A DNA stretch of 64,000 bases from NCBI RefSeq assembly GCF_016107655.1, contig NZ_JABASX010000002.1, positions 248,001 through 312,000 of the forward strand. Reading direction: 5' to 3'. Below are positions 16,120 through 23,548 of this stretch, piece after piece (position 1 is the first letter of the stretch; every line of letters starts with the position of its first letter). The stretch comes from Brevibacterium antiquum (GTDB lineage: Bacteria > Actinomycetota > Actinomycetes > Actinomycetales > Brevibacteriaceae). Under the pieces are notes generated by a model, which did no database searches, was not told the origin of the DNA, and was given only the letters and a program-made list of their open reading frames with translations. The position numbers were made by a program, and so were the translations under genes.

Positions 16120-17190
16120 TCAGATGGTGTAGTTGTCAGTGGTGCCGAAGCTGGTGTCGCCGCTGACGAAGTGGAGAAGTACGTCGGGTCCGAGCCGCGC
16201 GACTGCAGGTTCGGCGGTCTCGTCGGGAACCAGACCGACCGCCTCACTCAGCGTCGACGTGCTCAAGCCCGACAAGCTGGATCTCCCCGCGCCCACCAGC
16301 AGCGGAGCCTGATAGCAGAAGACTTCGTCGACTGCATCGGCGGCGAAGAAGGCACCGAGCACGCTGGGCCCACCCTCAACCAGGATGTGGCGCATACCGC
16401 GGGCATGCAGTTCGCCCAGTGCTGCAGTGATGTCGCGTGTGCGAAGGTGAACCGTGTCGGGGTTGAGTGCGAGGAAAGATTCCTCAGGCAGGGAGGTCAG
16501 CCCGAGCACGATGGGCACCGGCTGTGTTTCCAGCGGTTCACCGCCTGGTCCCCTGGCATTGAGTCGGGGGTCATCGGCCAGGACCGTTCCGGTGCCGACG
16601 AGGATGCCGTCGACCCGCGACCGAAACTCATGTGAATGCTCTCGCGATTCCGCCGAGGTGATCCACTGGCTGGTCCCATCGGAGGCAGCGACCATGCCAT
16701 CAAGACTCTGCGCGATCTTCCCAGTGACGAAGGGACGCTCGGCATCGACGGCACGACTCCACCTGGCGTTGAGAGCCGAGGACTCGTCATGGCCCAGGCC
16801 CGAGCGGACCCGGACCCCCGCCTCGGCGAGGGTGGTTCCACCACCGGCGGCGACGCCGTTGACATCCGGTAGAGCGAAGACGACGTCGGGGATGCCGGCG
16901 TCGATGATCGCCTGGGTGCACGGCCCGGTCCGGCCGGTGTGGTTGCACGGTTCCAGGGTCACGAACAGGGTGGAGGCGGCGAGGTCGACGCCGAGGTCGA
17001 TGGCCGTGGTGATGGCGTCCACCTCGGCGTGGGGACTGCCTGCGCCCGCATGATGGCCGACGACGATCTGCGAGTCCCTCGTCAGGATCGCGGCTCCCAC
17101 CAGCGGATTCGCGCCCCGGTAACCATTTCGCGCAGCTTGCAGAGCCGCGGACATCGCGGTCGTTTCGAGTTCGGTGAACTCGGCCTGCAT
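16120..17190 (-). CDS. ribD: Bifunctional diaminohydroxyphosphoribosylaminopyrimidine deaminase / uracil reductase
   Basis: 356 residues from ATG 17190, chosen because GGGAGG stands seven bases before it; the frame continues upstream, but only through the riboswitch. The N-terminal cytidine-deaminase-like domain has the zinc ligands in PHAEVDAI and LEPCNHTGRTGPC. The C-terminal half is the NADPH-dependent reductase (GKIAQSLDGMVAASDG; ILVEGGPSVLGAF). It performs two early steps of riboflavin synthesis. It is first in the operon and directly controlled by the FMN riboswitch. Confidence 0.94.
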   Translation of the reverse strand: MQAEFTELETTAMSAALQAARNGYRGANPLVGAAILTRDSQIVVGHHAGAGSPHAEVDAITTAIDLGVDLAASTLFVTLEPCNHTGRTGPCTQAIIDAGIPDVVFALPDVNGVAAGGGTTLAEAGVRVRSGLGHDESSALNARWSRAVDAERPFVTGKIAQSLDGMVAASDGTSQWITSAESREHSHEFRSRVDGILVGTGTVLADDPRLNARGPGGEPLETQPVPIVLGLTSLPEESFLALNPDTVHLRTRDITAALGELHARGMRHILVEGGPSVLGAFFAADAVDEVFCYQAPLLVGAGRSSLSGLSTSTLSEAVGLVPDETAEPAVARLGPDVLLHFVSGDTSFGTTDNYTI

Positions 17191-17191
17191 G

Positions 17192-17220
17192 AAAAAACCT
17201 CCCGAGCCGATGCCGGGAGG
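17192..17220 (-). terminator. Riboswitch expression platform: terminator that also holds the ribD ribosome-binding site
   Basis: On the minus strand CCTCCCG and CGGGAGG pair across a 9-nt loop, followed by six T residues and then the ribD ATG. The 3' arm is also the GGGAGG ribosome-binding site. The hairpin can therefore stop transcription and block translation. Confidence 0.7.
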
Positions 17221-17308
17221 GAGGATATTGCGGGTGCAACCATCAGAGCGTGCGAACGTGTGCGACAGCGCATTGGGATGCACCGAATCACAGCGACCGC
17301 GATCGCCA

Positions 17309-17431
17309 TGCTCCTCCCATCCAGACTCTGACTGTCGGTCTCGGAATTTCACCAAGTCAACCTCCTGCACGAATGCAGTCGGCTCGCGGACTATCACCGC
17401 CGGTACGGATTTTCACCGTCCCCGGAACATG
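17309..17431 (-). ncRNA. FMN riboswitch (RFN element)
   Basis: Read on the minus strand, the region shows the conserved blocks of the RFN aptamer in order: a 5' strand ending GGGGACGGTGAAAATCC, CCGGCGGT, AGTCCGCGAGC, a variable hairpin, TTGACTTGGTGAAATTCCGA, ACCGACAGT and AGTCTGGATGGGAG. The closing P1 strands are at the two ends. FMN binding would switch off the ribD-ribE-ribBA-ribH operon through the hairpin at 17192-17220. Confidence 0.95.
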
Positions 17432-17563
17432 TGACCACAGATTAGCACGACTCTCGCCGAGGCGACCATGACGTCCGTCACATGAGAACGGCAGGTGCCC
17501 TGCTGCAGTCCAGGCGGTGACGTTCTTACGAGCGGCGGCGGCCCTGACAGTGGGAGTTGGCCC

Positions 17564-17601
17564 TTGCGATATTGCATAACTTGGGTATATACCTGAGTTA
17601 T
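17564..17601 (+). promoter_or_regulatory. Promoter and MarR-type operator overlapping the marR start codon
   Basis: TTGCGA (17564-17569) and TATATA (17586-17591), 16 bp apart, form a promoter whose start would lie at or next to the ATG at 17600. A 26-bp imperfect palindrome (17576-17601; half-sites ATAACT and AGTTAT around GGTATATACC) covers the -10 box and runs into the start codon. Each 13-base arm matches the other at 11 positions. This fits autorepression by the downstream MarR protein. Confidence 0.65.
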
Positions 17602-18076
17602 GGATGATGTTGATTCGGCAGAGCTCGTCTCTGGCCTCGTTGTCGTTTCCTCGCGCCTGACCAGGGCACTGAGGCGAGTGATCGGTGATGAAGGCGACCT
17701 GGTCACATTGCGTGGTCTCGGCGTAGTCGAGCAGTACCAGCCCGTGAGGGTCGGTCATTTCGCACAGGGCTACCTGTGCTCTCAGCCGGCTGCGACGAAG
17801 ATCCTGGCCCGCCTTGAAGAGGCGGGATATGTGCTGCGCGAAGCCAGCGCGAGCGACAGGCGAGCATCACAGTTCTCGTTGACCGATGCCGGGCGGGCGC
17901 GGTTGGCCGAGAGCCGCAACATTCTGGCCGAACGGATGGAACCCTACTTCGAGGCTCTGACCCCCAAGGACCGACTCAGCGTCCATCGGGCGCTGGGCCT
18001 GGTCTCGCAATACCTGCAGGATCAGCATCCGGTGGATGCCGATGAGGTTCAGCCAGACGACGAGCAGACCGGCTGA
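17600..18076 (+). CDS. MarR-family transcriptional regulator
   Basis: 158 residues with the winged helix-turn-helix of the MarR family: a dimerisation helix, a recognition helix around SQPAATKILARLEEAGYV, and the wing with the family's DRR pattern (SASDRRASQFSLTDAGRARL). It probably represses its own gene and the MFS gene 101 bp downstream through the palindrome that covers its start codon. The inducing ligand is unknown. The transcript appears leaderless. Confidence 0.9.
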   Translation: MDDVDSAELVSGLVVVSSRLTRALRRVIGDEGDLVTLRGLGVVEQYQPVRVGHFAQGYLCSQPAATKILARLEEAGYVLREASASDRRASQFSLTDAGRARLAESRNILAERMEPYFEALTPKDRLSVHRALGLVSQYLQDQHPVDADEVQPDDEQTG

Positions 18077-18177
18077 CGACGAACCACCTCGGCGGCAATC
18101 ACATCGAGCCGAGGAATCACATCAGACAAGCGACAGCGAACCACAACATATCGACGAAAGGGTGCGCAGGAACAGCA

Positions 18178-19488
18178 ATGAGCGTGTCACCAGGTAATAA
18201 AGCACAGACAAAAGACGGGGAGGGCGCGGAAGCATCGATTCTGCGTCAACCACGAGCAGTATGGGCGGTCGCGTTCGCCGCGGTCATCGCGTTCATGGGC
18301 ATCGGTCTGGTTGATCCGATTCTGCCCGCGATCTCGGCCGAACTCCACGCATCCCCGTCGCAGTCGATGTTGCTATTCACCAGCTACCTGTTCATCACCG
18401 GCGGCATGATGTTCTTCACGAGCTTCGTGTCCTCCCGGATCGGTGCGAAGACCACGTTGCTCATCGGCCTCATCCTCATCGTCGCGTTCTCCGCCCTGGC
18501 CGGATTCTCCGGCAGCGTCGACCAGATCATCGGCTTCCGCGCGGGCTGGGGATTGGGCAACGCGCTCTTCATCTCCACCGCACTCTCAACCATCGTCGGT
18601 GCCGCCTCCGGTGGTGCCGACAAAGCGATCATCCTCTACGAGGCGGCTCTGGGCATCGGCATTGCGACCGGGCCTCTGCTGGGTGGCCTGCTGGGCGGAA
18701 TCTCGTGGCGCGGACCGTTCTTCGGCACCGCTGTCCTCATGGCCATCGGCTTCATCGCCATCGTGATCCTGCTGCCCGGCGGGAAGACCGACACCGGTAT
18801 CAAGACCTCACCCGAGCCGATCAAACTCAGCGCCACCTTCCGGGCGCTTGCGCGTCCCGGCGTCCTCGTGCTGGGCATCGCCGCACTGCTGTACAACTTC
18901 GGCTTCTTCATCCTCCTGGCCTACAGTCCATTCCCTGTTGAGGCGGCCGCAGCGAAAGCCGGCATCGAGGACTTCGGAGCCATGGGCCTCGGCTATGTCT
19001 TCTTCGGCTGGGGCATGTGCGTGGCAATCACCTCCGTTTTCGGGGCGCCACTTCTGACCAAGCGCATCGGGCGTCGCCGCAGCCTCGTCGTCGCGTTGAT
19101 CGCACTGGCTGTGCTGCTGGCTGTGATGGGATTCCTGGTGGAGTCCTTCGTCGGAATCATCGTCTGCGTCATCGTCGCCGGACTGATCCTGGGCGTGCTC
19201 AATACTGTCTTCACCGAATCAGCGATGGAGGTCAGCGACCTGCCTCGCCCTGTGGCTTCAGGGACTTACTCGGGTGTACGCTTCATCGGCGGTGCCGTGG
19301 CACCGATCGTGGCCGGCGTCGTCTCCGAGTCGATCGGCACCGGAGCACCGTACTTCTTCGGCGCCGGCGTGGTGCTGTTGGCCGTCGTCGTCATCGCGAT
19401 CGGTTGGAAGGCCGTGCGCCGGGTCGATGGTCACATCGACGAAGCGCCGGTTGATGAGGCCTATGCGCTGACCGGAGGGGATGCCTGA
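18178..19488 (+). CDS. MFS transporter, probable drug efflux
   Basis: 436 residues with about twelve membrane segments and a short charged N-terminus. LVDPILPAISAELHAS in segment 1 and the LGGLLGGISWRGPFF segment are typical of drug:proton antiporters of the DHA1 type. The start is preceded by AGGAACAGCA. The upstream marR gene, its operator and the same orientation point to an inducible efflux operon. The substrate is not predictable. Confidence 0.85.
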   Translation: MSVSPGNKAQTKDGEGAEASILRQPRAVWAVAFAAVIAFMGIGLVDPILPAISAELHASPSQSMLLFTSYLFITGGMMFFTSFVSSRIGAKTTLLIGLILIVAFSALAGFSGSVDQIIGFRAGWGLGNALFISTALSTIVGAASGGADKAIILYEAALGIGIATGPLLGGLLGGISWRGPFFGTAVLMAIGFIAIVILLPGGKTDTGIKTSPEPIKLSATFRALARPGVLVLGIAALLYNFGFFILLAYSPFPVEAAAAKAGIEDFGAMGLGYVFFGWGMCVAITSVFGAPLLTKRIGRRRSLVVALIALAVLLAVMGFLVESFVGIIVCVIVAGLILGVLNTVFTESAMEVSDLPRPVASGTYSGVRFIGGAVAPIVAGVVSESIGTGAPYFFGAGVVLLAVVVIAIGWKAVRRVDGHIDEAPVDEAYALTGGDA

Positions 19489-19753
19489 ATCGAGAGCTTT
19501 GACGGCGAAGAGCTGCGTGCTCCGAATGTTCGTCTGAGGTGATGCGGCAGGGGCGTTCGAGAAGATGTGTCTTCTCCGGCGCTTCTTGCGTAGTAGTGCC
19601 GTTGTGGTGGGTCCAGTCGAACAAATCAGTCAGTTGTTCATTTCACGTTCCAGATCTGGAACACCGCGAATGCGCGGATTCGGGTCACTATGTAGCACAA
19701 TTGGTATCGCACTCCCTGTGCAGAGACGATATTTTTCCTACACGAAGGTCACC

Positions 19754-20332
19754 ATGTCCTACGACGCGAACAGCGCCTACAACGCGAACAACGCCTATCC
19801 TGCTGGTTCCGGTGCCGCTGGCCCAGGTGCTATGGGTCCTGGTGGCCAGATCCGTGGGGCGGCCAGCCCCGATGATCTCTCGCTTCCTCTCTACGGTGCA
19901 TCGTTCGGCCAGGCCGTCAAGCGATTCTTCAAGAAGTACGCCAAGTTCTCCGGACGTGCATCGCGCAGCGAATACTGGTTCGCCTACCTGTTCCTCGGCT
20001 TGCTCAGTATCGTCCCGGTGGTCCTCTACTCGATCGGTTTCGGGATGAGCGCGGCGACTGCGTCGATGGCGTCGGCGGATCCTTACGCGATGCAGTCTGC
20101 CTCTCCGTCGGGTGGAGCGATTGCTCTGATCGCGATCGGCGGAATCCTCCTGCTGATCATCGGTCTTGCCACCATCATTCCGCATCTGGCGATCATCTGG
20201 CGCCGGCTTCACGACGCGAATCTCGCCGGGCCGTTCTTCTTCCTGTCATTCATCCCCGGTGTCGGCTCGATCATCCTCATTGTCCTCATGATTCTTCCCT
20301 CCAAACCGGAGGGGCAGCGCTTCGACGTGTGA
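19754..20332 (+). CDS. DUF805 membrane protein
   Basis: 192 residues from ATG 19754; the frame is open further upstream without family similarity. A Tyr/Asn/Ala/Gly-rich N-terminus precedes the conserved DUF805 start (RFFKKYAKFSGRASRSEYW), then about three to four membrane segments and the conserved WRRLHDANLAGP. DUF805 proteins are small membrane proteins of unknown function. It is followed by a strong terminator, and a close paralogue lies 222 bp downstream. Confidence 0.85.
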   Translation: MSYDANSAYNANNAYPAGSGAAGPGAMGPGGQIRGAASPDDLSLPLYGASFGQAVKRFFKKYAKFSGRASRSEYWFAYLFLGLLSIVPVVLYSIGFGMSAATASMASADPYAMQSASPSGGAIALIAIGGILLLIIGLATIIPHLAIIWRRLHDANLAGPFFFLSFIPGVGSIILIVLMILPSKPEGQRFDV

Positions 20333-20395
20333 GCGCCTGAATGCTTACGTTGCCGCAGGACTCTCATGGGAGTATCCGCGCCTCGCGCCGACTTG

Positions 20396-20433
20396 AAGCT
20401 GCCGCATGCACATCGTGCATGCGGCAGCTTTTT
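20396..20433 (+). terminator. Rho-independent terminator after the first DUF805 gene
   Basis: AAGCTGCCGCATGCAC and its perfect complement (16 bp) enclose a three-base loop and are followed by TTT. It separates the two DUF805 genes into different transcripts. Confidence 0.85.
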
Positions 20434-20554
20434 GCTGTGTGTGGCCAGATGATCGTCGCAATTGTTGCCAACGATTCGGAGCTTGGCGGGCATCGTCTCT
20501 GAGGTTCGCCGCACTCTATTGCGCGAGCGCGGGACAGTCTACCGTCAAGGAATC

Positions 20555-21073
20555 ATGACATACGATGGGAACACGACATACCCCGCCCGCTGCTGTGCTG
20601 ATTGTCCGTTCATATTTGGCGCTGTCGGCGAGACCCGCGAGGCTACACGTGCTGACGACCTGTCTTTGCCGCTCTATGAGGCGTCGTTCGAAGAGGCGAT
20701 CAAGCGCTTCTTCAAGAAGTACACCACATTCTCAGGGCGCGCATCCCGCAGCGAGTATTGGTGGGTGGTTCTTTTCTACCTCGGGCTGAATTGGATCCCG
20801 CTGATTCTTTTTCTGGTTGGCTCGTCATATGCTTCCTCGCCGACCGCTTCAGAATCCGGCACAGCATTGGCTGTCGTCGGAGGAATTCTGATGTTCATCG
20901 CGTACTTCGGCACCATTGTTCCCCTCTTGGCGATCTCATGGAGGCGACTCCACGATGGTGGCTTCGCAGGACCGCTGTATCTTCTGATTTTCGTTCCAGG
21001 CGTAGGCGGGATGATGGTGTTCATCCTGATGCTCATGCCTCCCGAACCAAAAGGGCAGCGCTTCGACGCATGA
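20555..21073 (+). CDS. DUF805 membrane protein (paralogue)
   Basis: 172 residues from ATG 20555, preceded by AAGGAA. It shares with its neighbour the opening YD/N pattern, DDLSLPLYEASFEEAIKRFF, the FSGRASRSEYW block, membrane segments and WRRLHDGGFAGP, and the same C-terminal PKGQRFDA-like end. The pair looks like a tandem duplication. The linker here is shorter and has three cysteines close together (CCADC) that the other copy lacks. Function unknown. Confidence 0.85.
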   Translation: MTYDGNTTYPARCCADCPFIFGAVGETREATRADDLSLPLYEASFEEAIKRFFKKYTTFSGRASRSEYWWVVLFYLGLNWIPLILFLVGSSYASSPTASESGTALAVVGGILMFIAYFGTIVPLLAISWRRLHDGGFAGPLYLLIFVPGVGGMMVFILMLMPPEPKGQRFDA

Positions 21074-21310
21074 ACGACTCGCCGTGTATGGCGTGAACCA
21101 TCGGACTCTGTATTTGAGGGCGCCACCACTGTCAGTGGCAATTCATTCCCGGACTTCCAAATGGCACCGTTGGTTCCTCGCAGCGCCTCGTTCGCTTCAA
21201 AATCTACCGTTGCAACAGTAGGGTTTAGTGCTTGCTAGGCGCTGTGCTTCTGACATTCGTCAGTCTAGGCCGCCTCGATACTCACCCAAGACACGCAGCG
21301 GTGGCTCTCG

Positions 21311-22450
21311 CTATCCGGCGGTACCAGAGACGCTGGCCCTCGCACTCATGGACTTGATGAACGACCACACCATCGCGGCGAAGACAATCGCCCAGACGGT
21401 CAAGGCGATCCAGTACCACTGGGCGCCGATCCAGGAGATGATCGGCACACCGTCGACTTTGCCCACATTCGTGCTCGCCACGGAGTACATGCCCAGCGGG
21501 AAGACCATGCTCCACAGTCCGGCCGAGTATCCCAAGGGAATGCGGTGACGGAAGTGCCGCCACAGTCCGGCGATGACAAGCGCAGGGATGAGCCAGGTCG
21601 AGATGGCCCACAGGATCGCCGAGGCGCCGGTGATGATGACGGTCGTTGCCGAGAAGATGGGAGACGTCCCGCCTTCGAGGATCTTCGAGCCCGCGACCAC
21701 GGAAATGGCCAGAGCGCCCATCATCACCCAGTACGGGGCGTCGAGGTCCTCTGGGCCGATGCGGTGGAGCAGTGCCCTCATTCCCACGAAGACGGCGCAG
21801 ACGAGATAGAGCCCGATACCGACGCTCCAGGCGATCACCGCGATGACCGCGAGCACGGAGCCGAAGCTGACTCCAGACGCAGTGTCTTGATCCGGCAGAC
21901 TCGTCATCAGCCCGGACGCGGCGACGGCAACGGACTGAGCCGCGACCACGCAGACGAACCAGGTTCCATTGACCTGCGAGAGGATGGGCGACGACGACCC
22001 GAGCACAGCGGAGAAGGGGATGAGATAGCCCAGGATCAGCCAAGCAATCAGGCCGAGGCTGAAGATCGTCAGAGCGAAACGAAAGTGGTCCTGCCCCTCT
22101 AGCGCGGTCGCAAGGACGTTGGTTGCTGCGACGAAGGTGAAGAACCCGAATGCCTTCGACGGGTTGTGCAGATCTGTGCGCAGCTCCTCGCTGTGCGAGC
22201 AGGCACGCCAGCTGACGAGCGTCAGGAAGAAGATGTAGAGAACCACAGCCAGCCAGAACAAGATGGTCGAGAGGACCGCTAGGCCCTTGAGATGCGCACC
22301 GACGGAGATGATTCCGGTGGCCATGACTGAGGCGAAGCATCCGGGAGAGACCGTGCCAGGGCTCAATCCCCACTTCGTCTGCAGGTATGCCAGGCTCGTC
22401 TGTCCGTTGCTCATTCCTCCATTATCGACTTTTTGTGGGATTGGAGACAT
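21311..22450 (-). CDS. TDT-family transporter (tellurite-resistance / C4-dicarboxylate type)
   Basis: 379 residues from ATG 22450, or 367 from ATG 22414, which lies directly behind GGAGGA. About ten membrane segments are seen, beginning with SPGCFASVMATGIISVG, the conserved opening of the TehA/Mae1/SLAC1 superfamily. Members transport dicarboxylates, sulfite or other anions, and the tellurite phenotype of TehA is a side effect. The gene is divergent from the ATPase-YhgE pair. Substrate unknown. Confidence 0.8.
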   Translation of the reverse strand: MSPIPQKVDNGGMSNGQTSLAYLQTKWGLSPGTVSPGCFASVMATGIISVGAHLKGLAVLSTILFWLAVVLYIFFLTLVSWRACSHSEELRTDLHNPSKAFGFFTFVAATNVLATALEGQDHFRFALTIFSLGLIAWLILGYLIPFSAVLGSSSPILSQVNGTWFVCVVAAQSVAVAASGLMTSLPDQDTASGVSFGSVLAVIAVIAWSVGIGLYLVCAVFVGMRALLHRIGPEDLDAPYWVMMGALAISVVAGSKILEGGTSPIFSATTVIITGASAILWAISTWLIPALVIAGLWRHFRHRIPLGYSAGLWSMVFPLGMYSVASTNVGKVDGVPIISWIGAQWYWIALTVWAIVFAAMVWSFIKSMSARASVSGTAG

Positions 22451-22490
22451 TCGAGGAGATATGGGCAGAATATTCAGCTTCGACCACTAT

Positions 22491-22508
22491 AGTTACTTGT
22501 GAGTAACT
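22491..22508. promoter_or_regulatory. 18-bp operator-like palindrome
   Basis: AGTTACT and AGTAACT, perfect inverted 7-mers four bases apart, lie between the divergent TDT gene and the ATPase-YhgE operon. The form is typical of TetR-family operators. No tetR gene is adjacent. Confidence 0.5.
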
Positions 22509-22649
22509 TGACCTGCGTCAGACGGAACGGCTTTGTCAGGCCCCAGGTGGCGTAATGTGCTGGGCAGAGGAGCGCGAGTGACCCGCGTTTCTGGCGTCAG
22601 CGGCCAGCACAGACGGTCGACATAGTCGCACACCTTGGGAGCAGTAGAA

Positions 22650-23492
22650 ATGCAGAGCACTTCACAGGCGCTCGTCGACGAGACGGAACAGGCAGTCAGC
22701 CAAATCAGCCTTCGCGAATGGGGAATGTCGGGAAAGCAGGGAGACGTGTTCTCCGGAATCGACCTCGACGTACCTCCCGGAGCAATCTCCATCATCCAGG
22801 GCCCTGCCGGCTCGGGCAAGACATCCCTGCTCCTGTCGATCGCCGGACGCATGCGCGTGGACACCGGCGAGGGCCACGTGGGCGAACTCGACATTCGCAA
22901 ACAGGCCCGTCGCGTGCGTGAACAGGTGTCCGTCGGCCACGTCGCTGGTCTCACCGACCTCGAGAACGACTTCACTCTCGCCCAGCACCTCGCCGAGCGA
23001 CTCATCATGCTTCAGCCCTGGTACAAACCCTGGGTCTCGAAGTCCTCTCTGCGCGAGGTCATCGAAGTTATTCGCGAGACCTTCACTTCCGCCACCGAGG
23101 TGATCGACCGGCTTCCCGAGGGGAACTTCTCCGCATCTGACGCCAAAGACGCCGACTTCCTCATCGATGACGAGGGCAAGGCCTTCGTCTCCGAACTCAG
23201 CGAGCTGCAGAAGTTCCTCCTCGAACTCGGCCTCGCCAGCCTCGCCCAGGCCCCGGTCGTCGTCCTCGACAACATCGACTATCTGCGCGAGCGCGAAGAC
23301 CGTGCCCGCGCATGGGCGGCAATCCTCATCTACCAGGAGCTGCGACGCAAACGCGATCCAGAGCATCCGCTCACGGTCATCGCCTCCTGCGAAGATTCCT
23401 CCGACGTCGACCTTGTTCTCGACGCATTGTCCACGGAGGTCTCACCCACCTCGGTGGGCAAATTTTCCCTAACGCGGCATCCCCGTCACTGA
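22650..23492 (+). CDS. ABC-type ATPase partner of the YhgE/Pip protein (divergent motifs)
   Basis: 280 residues from ATG 22650. Walker A is intact (GPAGSGKTS, about residues 50-58). The Walker B region reads VVVLDNID (about 203-210), so the residue after the aspartate, normally the catalytic glutamate, is asparagine. No LSGGQ signature is present; SELSELQKFL occupies that place. It lies 56 bp before the YhgE/Pip gene in the same direction. Seen facts suggest an ATP-binding protein with weak or altered hydrolysis that works with the membrane protein. The family of such pairs in actinobacteria is not functionally defined to my knowledge. Confidence 0.65.
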   Translation: MQSTSQALVDETEQAVSQISLREWGMSGKQGDVFSGIDLDVPPGAISIIQGPAGSGKTSLLLSIAGRMRVDTGEGHVGELDIRKQARRVREQVSVGHVAGLTDLENDFTLAQHLAERLIMLQPWYKPWVSKSSLREVIEVIRETFTSATEVIDRLPEGNFSASDAKDADFLIDDEGKAFVSELSELQKFLLELGLASLAQAPVVVLDNIDYLREREDRARAWAAILIYQELRRKRDPEHPLTVIASCEDSSDVDLVLDALSTEVSPTSVGKFSLTRHPRH

Positions 23493-23548
23493 GGTACCTG
23501 CCTCCATCAGCTTTTCCGAATCAGACCCGACAATAAGGTGTTTCTGCG

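Noticed and set aside
17191..17397. N-terminal extension of ribD by 69 codons
   Set aside because: This stretch is the FMN riboswitch and its terminator. The strong ribosome-binding site lies at the shorter start, and the extension has no similarity to RibD.
21311..22450. Dedicated tellurite resistance gene
   Set aside because: The TDT family transports organic or inorganic anions, and no other tellurite genes (terZ, terD, tehB) are present.
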